A DNA stretch of 64,000 nt, from assembly GCA_963514095.1 (NCBI GenBank), contig OY741282.1:13602347-13666346 (forward strand), read 5' to 3'. Made by a program: the position numbers and the translations under genes. The notes below the pieces were generated by a model, which did not search any database, had not been told where the DNA came from, and saw nothing but the letters and a program-made list of their open reading frames with translations. Source of the DNA: Eutrigla gurnardus (taxonomy: Eukaryota > Chordata > Actinopteri > Perciformes > Triglidae). How positions within the stretch are numbered: the stretch's first letter is position 1; each line of letters starts with the position of its first letter. Shown in pieces: positions 1 to 16,400 of this stretch.

Positions 1-4314
<4,314 letters not shown>

Positions 4315-4445
4315 GTCAATGAGTGGAACAAAAATGACGAGCGCCTGCTTGCTGCCGTGGAGCACGGCGAGGTGGAAAAGCTGGCGTCGCTTCTTGCCAA
4401 GAAAGGTGCCAGTGCTGTAAAGCTGGACAGCGAGGGCAAATCAGC
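4315..4445 (+). CDS. rai14: rai14 exon a (first ankyrin repeat)
   Basis: Acceptor TTTAG before GTC, donor GTAAGC after GC (phase 2). It reads VNEWNKNDERLLAAVEHGEV and on to LDSEGKSA, matching the start of the RAI14 ankyrin block (TNEWNKNDDRLL in human). It begins in phase 0, so at least one upstream coding exon is required. Confidence 0.93.
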
Positions 4446-7400
4446 GTAAGCATTCTCACAGTTATCTATCAAAGAACAAAGGGAAATTACTGACGTACAG
4501 ATGTAGCAATCTAGGAAATGATTTCTCTAGCAGGGAGACAATGTTCAGTACTTCTGGGGGAAGCAGCATCAATCAGAAAAGAAAGGGGGTTTGATTCAGA
4601 TCTCCTATAAGTACAAGGCTGCAACCAAAAATCGGAGTAGAATAAAATGTGCAGCTATTCAGGGGTTATCTGGGACTTGAAAATAAAAGTGGGTGTATTC
4701 AATTTCAGGGAAACATTATCCAGTCTTTTTTTGTGTTTTAGGATTACATATATGTATATTGCTACAGCATATGCTCACGTATTTAGCTTACGAAACTAGG
4801 TTCACGCTCCACAGCATGTCAAAAACGAATGGCCAACCTAGAAAGTTCCTGAAAGGTTGATATTTTCAATCTTCTTTGAGAGCTGGTCCATTTCTGCAGA
4901 GGCGGCGAAGCTCCGTTGCCTCACCAGTCGAGATTGTTGATAACACAGAGGCTCAGTGTTAATATTTGACCTCCTTTCTGTTTCTGAAACACAACACCCA
5001 CTGACCTCAATGTGTTGAGGAGCTCATGCAGAGACCGGAACATCAAAACACGAGCAAACGCAAGAAGAAACGAACGCACAGACTCTCACATGCTAACAAC
5101 ACAGAGGATTTTCTTTTTGGTTCCATCACTCGTTCACATCCTTGACTTTTTCGGTGCGACAAGAACGCAGAAACGCATTAAAGATGCAAACTCACAGCCT
5201 TTGTAAATCATGATGAATGATCTCCATGCTCCGACCTTTTCAGGACGCACAAAGGAGGAGCCTACGGTATCGCTATGGTGATAAAACCTGATTGAAAGGC
5301 ATGTGGGCATAGCTGTGCGAGTGTGAATGTGTAGTCGGCACACACCAAGGGAATGCTGGGCATGCGGAGTGTTTTTTTTTTTTTCTCACTCTGCTCGCCG
5401 AGCTGGAAAGGGGTTTCTATTGATTCCCTACTGCACACATACACACAAACAAACAAAGTGAAATGATTCAGAGTTGTGGTTTTACTGTGTGCTGTGTGAG
5501 CATGTAGATGGCACTATTTTTTTTGCAAAGTAGCAGCTTTCAAGGAAGCTCAAATTCCCACGTCACGAGATCTTTAATGTTACTCTGAAAACTAAGCAAT
5601 TATGTAAACTAGCTTCCTTACAATGATCTCTGTGATTTGTTTCTAATTTGGGTTTGTGTCTAGTCTTCATGTAGCAGCTGCACGCGGACAGACAGACTGC
5701 CTATCTGTCATCCTGGCCCATGGAGCCGACCTGTCAATCACTGATGCTGCAGGTATGTACTCTACTTACATACAGTACTGATATAACATACAGGGGTTGT
5801 TTAGAATCTGTATTTCTACATGAATGTGACCGTCTTTTTCAATAAATACTTGACTTCTAACTAAAAAAGAAGAATTCTTCTGCTCGTCCTCTTTCATTTA
5901 ATTTAAATTGACTTAACATTCTTTGGCTTATTGAAGATCTTAACTATGGCCTTTCTTAATGTTCAGGTTTCAACCCGTTACACCTGGCTGCCAAAAACAA
6001 TCACATCGAGTGCTGCAAAAAGCTCATTCAGGTAAGGAGCCTTTTATAAGTAACAAATTGTGATTTGTATCTTTAAAATTGCCCTGAAAATAATTTGCTG
6101 CCGTCCATCAAGCCATGTTTTGCACACAATTTGATCCTGCAGCGATAAGATGGTATTTGATTTAATATAATGGCTGTACAGTATTTTGAGGTTTTGATAA
6201 TTATTTGGACAGATTTCATATTATCTGAAAAGTTTTAGAAAAACACTCAGAGAAATGTAAGAATTCACCAAATGCCAAAATGTAGTTCAGAGCATTTAAA
6301 ATAGGAACTTTCCTTTTGATAATCATACGTTCATACTTTTTGTTTTTGTTTCCCATCCAGAGTAAATGTCCTATCGATGCTGTAGACGGCTCAGGAAAGT
6401 CTGCTCTGCATCACGCTGGTAAGTGTCTCAGTGTCCCCAGTGTTAATTAAACCAAAACTCCTGGATCGAAAATGAGTCTGCTTGGATAACGACGTGGGAA
6501 AATATTTTGTGAGATTAAGTCGAAGCTCTGATTTCATTTGGATGCAATCCTCTGCCATATTTGGAATTAAGTGATTAAACGTGATAACAGCCCCGTCTGT
6601 TTCAATGAACCGTTCCCATAATACTCCTGCAGGCTTTTATTCAACACCGTGTCCGAGTGTTGAGACGATTCTGTCACTCCTCAACATTTTGTCCTGAAAC
6701 TTACACTGTGAAACTTACATGATTGAATTTGTCACATGAAAACGGCAGAGACTCTTTTTAAGAGGGACTTAGAGTCCCTATAGATCTGCTGGAGGACTTG
6801 ATTGCTCGTGGGCAATGATGGAGAATCCTGGAGGGGGGTGGTTGGTAGGAACGGTGGTGCTTTGTTGTTGGACTTCTGTGCTAATCATGGATTGTTCGTA
6901 ACCCACATCATATTCAAGCACAGGCTGGTTCAGAAGTGTACTTGGTACCAGAACGATGATGGATGTAGTCATATAATCAGATCTGCGGCCGCGTACTTTG
7001 GTTAAGAGAGGAGCAGAGCTGTCAAACGGCCTGGTAATCCAAAATGTGTAGTGAGGGTGGACTGGGATGTCAGACTGAGGCCCCATGTCTCTCTTAAACT
7101 CCCACCCTCTGGAAAATCGTTCCTGCATCCCAGGGGAGGCAGGGGATATGGAGTCCGAGTGGGCCATGTTCAAAGTGGAAGCGGCTGCTAGGAGTTGTGG
7201 TCAGAAGATCATCGGCGCGCGTCATGGGCACAACCTAAGAACCCACTGGTGTAGGAGACCGCCAAGCCGAAGAACGACGAGGAAGGTTGGTCAGAAGGGC
7301 TGCAGCTGCGGTGGTTGCCAAAGCAAAAAGCTGTGTGGAAGGAGTTTGGGGGAGTTTATTTCAGGGTTCTGGAAAGGAGGCTCTGACTGTCAGACCTCAG

Positions 7401-10400
7401 ATCCAGGAGTAGCAATGTGGATTCAGCCCTGGGCATGGAATAGAAGAGGAGCACTCTACCCCTGCAGGTCTGTTGGAGGGACCATGGGAGTTTGCTCATC
7501 CATGTCACTGGAGAATCCTGTGGGGGGTACAAGGGGACTACATAGATCATTGTACCCCCATTTTTTATTTTCAAAGACGGATTTCAAGGCATATCCAGGG
7601 GGAGGCGTGTGTCTGGTTTGGGGACACCAGAACTGTGTATCAGACTCAAGTCTGAGGCCATGGTTCCCTGCCAGAAAACAGTGAATTGCATCATCTGGTG
7701 AGTCACTGCCCCATCAAGGGAGTTCAAGTATATTGTGGAAGTTAAAATGAGCTTCCTTCGTAGGGTGGCTGGACTCAGCCCGAGAGAGGATGAGGAGCTC
7801 AGACATCCAGATAGACCTTGGAGCAGGGCTGCTGCTGGTTCCGACGTCCAATCAGGATTCTTCCTAGACTTTGAGAGGTTTTTCGGGCATGTCCAACTGG
7901 TGAGAGAGTAGACCCAGGACATGCTAGAGGGATTATATATCTCATCTGGCCTGGGAAAGCTCCTGGGTTCCCCAGGAATGCTGGGAAGGGTCGCTGGGGA
8001 GAGGGACGTCTGGAATGCCGGCGACCTGGCTTCAGAAAAATGGAGGATGGATGGATGGATGGCTACAAATGTAAAAAAATCCTGACACATTTGCGGTTCT
8101 ATTCACGACTGCCTCTCTGTTTTATTTGATCTTCAGCTGCCAGCGGGAACATCCAGACCGTCCAACTGCTGTGTGAACTCAAAAGTCCCATCAACCAGAA
8201 AGATGCAGTATGTACTTTGATTATTACTTCCACTTTCTTTCTTTTCCCAGACTTAATTTTACTGGCAGGATAGTAAGAGGCTCTGAAACGGAAATAAAGA
8301 CCACAGAAATGTTACATTCAGTCTGATTCATATAACTTTGTACTGTGTTATTTTCAGAGAGGAACTTATTCTAGCATAGCCGTTTGTACGCTTTGGATTT
8401 TCATTAATACTTACCTGTCTTATTGGTCCTGCATTTGCTTCAGGTTGCTTTTGATTAATTTTGTCCCTTTTATGTGCGTTAAACTAGCAGGTAAAACAAT
8501 ATTGTTTTAAATGAACTTCAGAGTTCTCTCACAGCTGTGGATCTACAATATAAAGGATCCTAATGAACTGACCTTAACTTGTTTATCATTCACCGTTGAA
8601 AGATTGCTCATTGTGTGTGTGTGCATGTGAGTGTGTGTGAGGTAGGGGGTCAGTGTACTGTGGGAACTGTGCTCTCAAGCCGCAGACATGTGGTCTCCAT
8701 TGCAGTGACGCTCCATGCCTGTGGTTTTTACCCAACTGGGGTGTGTTGTTACGATATATTGTAAGTGTGTAAAAAAAGAGAAAAGAAACGGAGAAGAGAA
8801 TGTGTTGCCCATTTATATCCCTTTTTATTATCATATCAGTGGTCTTTTAGCCTACATGTAAAGATGTTCTATTTACTTCTAATTAAAATGTATTGCTGCC
8901 TCATGCTGGTTTAAGCCTTTAACAAGTTCTATGTTGTGGCTTTACGGATTTTATAGTTATATAGCGTTCCTGAAATCCTGTTACAACCGGAGCAGGCCCG
9001 ACTAGACTTTTTTAGGGTTTTTCGTGTTCTTGCATTTTAGGTTTATATACATAGGAAATGACAAAACCTAGTTTCCATGGCTTGAAGACGGTGCTTTAGT
9101 GCAGCTTTCTGTTGACCGGAAGACATAATGTGATCATTTACTTTTCCAGGCATAAACATCAGTAACTATGTGTGAGATGTGAGCAGCTCTCTGTCTGCTG
9201 TTCGTGGACACACATACTGAGAACCACAAAGTCGTCTGGAACATGCCGTTTCTGTGCTGAGCAAAACACGCCAGCATGTTAGCCTCTGGCATACGGCATG
9301 ACTGTAACAAATATGTTTATCTGTTCTATATTTGACTTAAATAAAACACACAGCGAGATATAGAGGAACATCTGCTCGGTCTTTCATATGTCGGACAAAG
9401 AATGTTTAAAGAAAATCAAGTAAATGTAAACTGCTCAGGGACGGTGGTATTATGTAGTGTAAAAGCTTCCTTATGTTTTCAGTTGGACAGAGATCTAATT
9501 CTGTTGTATAAAAGAAGCTCAACCTTGACACAATTCACAGGCTTAACATGGTAATTGTTTGGTTTGAGTGTTAATTAAAAATGACAGAATTGTCTGACGA
9601 TACAAATATCTTAATGGCTGAAAACGTGATAGTCTTGAGAGTTTTACATGACAAAATGACGGTGCATGTGTATTCTAGGCAGTGTGGTAAAAGTTCAACA
9701 AGCATGAATCGGGTCTAGGCTAGTCCAGTCGACGTCCACATACCAGGAAGTGATTCATTACTTTTAGGTACTGAAATTCAAGTTTACTGTAGTATTTAGC
9801 AATGATTCCACCTGGAGTGAGGACCTTCATCCCATTAGATGTGCACTAAGCTTTTAAACTGGCGTGTCCGTGTGTGTTTGCTTTGACTGACAGGCCTCTC
9901 AAATGATCTCATTCACGTCTGCTCTGACCAGTCTTCACCTCGTTGCCCAAATATGGTGTTCTGGCTTTAAACTGACAAGATGGCAGCACGTTGTAAACAC
10001 AACTCAAGTGTCGACAAACATTTGTACACCTGCGCTCTCACCATTCATCCGAGCATACGCTGAATCTATTACCCCGAGATGAAAAACGTATGAAATACAA
10101 CATTCTGTCTTTTTAAATTCCAGAGGAGAAACATTTCCGTAGAAACACGGAGTCAGCAGAGCAGCCAGAGAGCTGTTAAAGTCTTTAGCAAAGCTCGGAG
10201 GAACCCACAACATAGTTTTGTTCTGTGGTGTGTCGGAGCAGCAGCCTTGTAATATAGAACACTAAGTTATGCTGACACACTTTACTGTTACTTGACATGC
10301 TTCGCTTTTTCCAGTTGGACATGACCTTGGATTTTTTTTTTCTCCTTTTGTTTAGTATAAATGACCTTTGGAAACGTCTATTCACACAGTTTAATATCCA

Positions 10401-13400
10401 GTTTTAATGTCAGCTTGGTGATGGTGATGTTATGGCTCCTTCCAGGCCTGACACTGCCCTCCACAAGCTCAGCCAATCAAATGTTTAGCTTAATTTATGT
10501 CATAGATGGTAACGGTTAGGTTACATGTCATGCTTGGGGTTAGGATCTTTCAGTCCTGGGGAAAAAATAGGATTAAGTTGGATGAAATATTGCCTCAGTT
10601 GCTGAACTCGGGGCAAATAACCTCAACAGAGTCAGCCCATTCATTTAGAGCAGTAAATATATAATTTGAGGGGTTTTCCCAAAATCTATGCCTCTCCAGA
10701 AAGTTCAACAACTTGGCCTTTTTCCGTTTATCTGCTGGGAAATTCATTGGAGACATCCACTCCTTTTTCACATGGATCTGAGATTTCTCTCACCACACAC
10801 ACACTTGCCATACGTCATGTCCAGGCCCACGTCCTGGTGTCACAAGATATAAGTTATGTAGCTGTGTTTAAGGTCCCGATTTCAGTCAAATCTAACGTGT
10901 ATAATGTCTGTTTGTTCCAAAGGACGGCTTCACCCCTTTGCTGTTGTCAGCCAAACAAGCTCATGCTGAGGCGTGCAGCGCTTTGCTGGATTGCGGCGCC
11001 GAAATCAACACTTGTGACAACAGTGGCAGGTACAAACGCAGCGATTCAGGAATGAGGTGGAACGGTAGTGATGGCAAATTAAAGGTGCTAAATTCAACAT
11101 TTAGATCATTAGTGTATTTGCTATGTAAATATCGGGTGGAGTAATTCCACCTGAGCAGAGAATGAAGTAACGCTCCCTCCCTCTGCATTTATTAATCCAA
11201 GAGCCTCCGTGCTTTGTTTACGCAGCTGGGCCAGTGTGTGCATATTAGTACATGTGAGTACCCGTGTGTAGCTCTGTCAGCACTGATGTCCTGGTTTGCA
11301 CTTCCTATTTGTTCGCCATGTTGAGAGCCACGTGGAAGCAATCCTTCAATCATACTTAGGCTCTGAATTTTGAATTTCAAGCCTTTAAAGACACCGGTGA
11401 TGTTGGATGAGTGATAGATGTTGGATTGGTGATCGGTATTTGTTGTATTCTGTGTTGCAGGACAGCCTTGATGCTGGCCAGCGAATCGAACAGCGTTTCG
11501 GTTGTTGAAGTCTTGGTTCAGCGAGGAGCCGATCTGTCGGCTGTAGATGCACAAGGACATGATGTCGCACACTACGCCAAGCTGTTGGGCAACTCGGAGG
11601 TCAAAACTGCCCTCGCCGTTGCCCTGAACAGACAACAAGTATCTGGTGAGAGTAATGCAAAGTCACACTCACTGTGTGTTGATGTGAATTTCCATTAACT
11701 TTTTTGCCTCCTACACACACACTTGTTTTGTATGCTAAAGTTGGCTCTCAACACTGCGACGGCTGAGCCAGTGGCTCGCAGCTAACATGCACTAAAGGGT
11801 ACGCACGACCGGCCCGTCTGTGTAAACAAAGCACAGAGATGCTCAGATTACACTCGGAGGGAGAGCGGCTTCGTCCTCTGCTCAGGCAGACATTATTCCA
11901 CTATATCTTTACATTTAAATAGTCGTTTGCTTTGTCAAAGCTCTGAATATTATGCAGAGAAACTTTAAAGGAAGTTGCACTGACTTAAATGATGTCCCTG
12001 GAGACCTAATCTCAGACCTAAAACAAACTTTAACCAAAATGTAAGTCCTAAGCTTACTATTTAATGGTTGATCTTATGAGGACCAGCTTCCCCCCCCTCA
12101 ATGCACACACATGTACACAAATGTAGCCTCTTTGTGGTAGAGAGTACCGGTCTGGTTCCAACACAGAGTCAACACTGCCATCTGGAGGAATTCTCCCGTC
12201 AGTATCGCTCTCTATGAATGCAGTTTGACCTTTGGTAGAACAGGAGGAAGCTATAATTATCACTTGTTTGATTTTTGATGTTTTTTTCCTTTTGACAGAT
12301 ACAAAGTCTCCTAGAAGTCCTCAGGTAACACACCAATCTTGTTTTTCTAAACTTTTCTTCAGAGGTCCTCACAAAAAGGAGATCACAATAACAACAACCA
12401 ATCAACTATTAATAGTAAAACAGTCTGAATTAGTTCTTAGCACTACAATGTGATTTATAGTGAGGAAGAGCCGAAGCCAAATCACACACACATATCACGG
12501 ACTGTAGTTTAGTATCCGTTTTTCTTACGTGTCAATATCAATTTTCTCAGCTTGTAAAACATCTTTTAGTTGCTATTTTTAAAAAAAAATGTAGCACTCA
12601 TTGATTGACCCTTCTCTTACTAACCAGCACTCAACCACTCCTTTCTTTTTCTCTCTTTCTGTTGCCATTCTTCTCCGTCTCTTTGCTGGCTCCTCAGCAT
12701 GATCAAGTAGCTAAACTAAGTGATGAACGGAGCACAACTCCCAAAAAACGAAAAGCACCTCCACCTCCTATTAGCCCACTGCAGGTAAATGCATGTCTCT
12801 CTTTGTATCCGTCTGCTTGTACCAGTGTCACTCTATATTAATGCACGTCTGCCGTATATTCATAAAATGAGTTGTCAGACCTGTATGTGTTTGGTCTGTA
12901 GGCCTGTCACAATCATTTCTTTATTTACTTATAGTTCATCAGATATATGGACACAAACCTTCCTGTTGTGCATGAATGTTTGTTTACATAAGAATGTCTT
13001 TTTCTTATGGTTTTCCCAACCCAAGACTCAGCCTGCCAGTTGAATTTATTTATCGTTGTGGTTGTGTGGTTTTATTTTAGGATAATGTAATATATTTTTC
13101 ATTTTTCAATTCTAATGTCTGAATATTCTTAATCAAAAGTGCATTGTTTTTTCATTATTAGTTATTAGTGTGTTGCGATAGTATCAGTGGCATGAAATTT
13201 ACAGTTATTTCTGGGTAAATAAATTGTCCCAGAAAATGCGTTATTGTGACAGGCCTACTGGTCTATCATATTATCTGATATATTACAGTCTCTCATTGGT
13301 TTATGGTTAGGAAAAGTATAACAGAGTATTTTACTCCTGTATGTTCATTTAATTCATTTACTAATCTGCCTTTTGTTTTCCAGAGTTTAGGTTTTAAAAA

Positions 13401-16400
13401 TGTACTTCATACAAACATCTAGGGTACTTATTCATTGCAAAAAGACATGTTGAAGTCTCTGAGGTTTATGTAACAACAAATTCTAAACACACTGCACTAA
13501 TGTGTTTTTAAAGCTGCACAAGAACAATTGTAGGCAGGGCTTTATGAAGAAAACAAATCTAAAAACTAATCAACTTCACCCTTCTTCAGAGCTCGGGACC
13601 CTCCTCTCCTTCAGTCTTCACCTCCGCTGGGACTCCTGGATCCAACACAAGTGAAACTCCTAAACGGTTCAACTACAAGGTAATATAAAGCCTGTAAAAA
13701 ACACAGTTAATGTGACAAATATTATAACTTGAATAAGACAGTATGCCTTCAGAGATGGTCTTATTTATTTAAATTAAAAGCAAGAAACTGCACGAGCTAT
13801 TTCCTTGTATTTTTCAATAAAGGTTTATGCAAATGAATAACACTTGGGTGTGAATGTTGATGGGAAACACGCAAAGATGTTACAGGCAAATATGCAACAA
13901 TCTCACATTTCAAATCCAGAGGGAGACATTTTATAGATAATTATCTTGTGATTTAGGAGACGTTTGCATCTCATGTGCCAATTAACTAAATTCTTGCCTT
14001 GAACCTTCATCCCCTTTCCCCTCTTCCTCCTTCTCTCACCTTTGCTCCCTTTCCTTGTCCATCATTTCCTCGTCTCCCCTCCCACTCCTCAATTCCACCG
14101 CTCCTCCTTTTTTTTGCTCATTTCAAAGGAGGATGAGGTTAAAGGAGCAACGCTGAGAGAGGAGGTTGAGAAGCTCCATGAGGAGAGAAACATGTTGCTG
14201 GAAACAATCGAAGACCTGAAGGAGTCGGTGGAGCAGACGGCAGCTGCTTCTGAACTGGATACGAAGGTGATTAACAACTAAGCAGCACTATTGTGACTTT
14301 ATATAACAGTTTTAAAAATCGATGTGGTGACTCAAAGAGTTTCCAAGTAAATGATGGTACACGAGTGTAATTATTGGTGTGAATCTTCGACCCAATCCAA
14401 CCAAAATGTAGTTTTATTTTGATCAAGAGAATTTAAACTTAGCTAGATATATGGATGTTTTACATGGTGGGCATTTCCATTCATTCTTAGCTTTTTCCTA
14501 TGTATGAGAAGTTTTCTAAAAGTCTTTCTGGTTGTTAAAATCTTAAATCAACACTGCTTTTGTAAATGTAATACTAGACTCTGACAACAGATAGCTGTGT
14601 ACCGCTGAACCTTTTCACCTTGGGCATTCTTGAAGGAGGTCTAACCTAAGCTTCAGACGTGTCGCAGCTCGTTTTTTGTTTTTCAGCACGTAGCTAGTGG
14701 TCCTTAACGTTGCTTTTCTGTCTGTTTTTCCTCTGTGTGCCTCTGCATGTGAATGTATGTGTTGACAGGTTGAGCACACTTTTACAGCATCTGCAGCTCT
14801 GGTTTCTTCTCTGCAAGCCAAGGTTACTGCTCTTACTTTGGAGAATCAGCAACTTGCAAGCATACTTAAGGTATGTAAGCCATTTACTCACGCTCATGAG
14901 TTATCTATAAACCAATGAATGAACGTAACCAAGGTAAATGCATGATCTGTATGCTGCATAAAGTAATTAACTACTGCACCGTCTTCATCTAAACTATAGC
15001 AAACTATTCACAGCATTTCTATTTAAGTTCTGTTTTTATTTGGATAAACAAGTCAATATCAAATATTGTTGTATAATAATAAAATAATAGAAAATTGGAA
15101 TAATACGCAAAAGTAGCATTTTAAGAAAATAAAATACAAAACAAAACAATACATACATGGCCATTTAAAGACTAAGTGGTCCCAGTAATCATCCCTCATG
15201 CCCATACAATTTAAATTGTTGCAGACAAATTTTCTGTTAAATGATTGATCCATTAGTGAATTAAAATGAGGAGGAAAAAAGGAATTAGAAACTTCCTTTT
15301 CCATTGTTCTTCTAAAGAGAAATGCCAAACTGAATGTGAGAAGGTTCTGCTTTTGTTGGTTTCGATCCTCCATCCATGCAATGACCCATGTTGGACACAA
15401 ACATTTATTTTTCAATCCCTCACCTCACAGAAACATCCCTCCCTCCAAGGAAGCGAAGACCTGAAGGACACTGGTCGTCCAAACAGCATGGCCTCCAACT
15501 CCTCCTTCCACTCCACCCAGGATGAGTTTGATTCCCCGCCACATGTGGAAAGGGAAGATAGTGTTTCCGTCCGACGGGAGGAAGAAGAGAGTGAAGGAAG
15601 GAGCAAAGAGGAGGTCACGCTGTTGAGACAGGCGCTAGAGAGCGTTCAAGTGAAACTGCTAGAAACCAGGAAGGAAAACCGCTCGCTTCAGGCCCAGCTG
15701 AAGCCTGAGCGAGTCAGAGGGCGAGAGGAGGATGAGAGCGAGAGGGTGAAAGGAAGAGAGGAAGAGTTGATGGAGACTCTCGCGGAGCTTCAGTCGAAGC
15801 TGACGGACACTCAGGAGAGATACCACCAAGCCGTGGAGGAGGTGGAGGAGCTGAGGGTTCAGATGGGACGGGGAGGAGGTGAGCTGACGGACAAAGAGGA
15901 GGCCCAGAGATCATCCACACTTGAGCATGAAGTAAACCAGCTGAGGGTCCTGCTTGCCCAATCGGGATCCGAGCAGGAGAAAGCAGCCCAGCGCATCACA
16001 CAGCTGGAGGAGGCGCTGAGGAGGGTGGAGGATGAAAGCCGGTGTGTAAAGGAGGAAGAACAGAGGGCTGCACAGATTGAGGAGCTGTACAAGGAGGCAC
16101 AAGAGGAGATTAGGATGCTCCAGGTGAATATGGGCCTCTTTTTGGTGGAGTACTTTGAATGTATAACAAAGTAAAGATGACATTTCTTCATCATTGATTT
16201 ATTTCACTTTTCATTCTACTTATTGTACATGTTTGCTCTATAATTTGTTGTTCAGGAGGCTCTGAGGGGCACGGTGCCTGTTGAAGCAGCAGCCAAAGAC
16301 TTTGAAGAAATGAAGGGTGAGCTCAACGAGGTGATTGCCGGGCTGCAGCGCCGCTTGCTGGAACTCTCGCACTCCTACAGTGAAACCAAAAGTCAACTAA

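Noticed and set aside
7085..7684. 199-codon + strand ORF
   Set aside because: It is a frame-shifted piece of the LINE remnant, in an rai14 intron, not a host gene.
7584..8090. 168-codon minus-strand ORF
   Set aside because: Antisense shadow of the LINE remnant.
15412..16194. Minus-strand ORFs over the large rai14 exon
   Set aside because: Shadows of the GC-rich coiled-coil coding exon in antisense; the sense frame matches RAI14.
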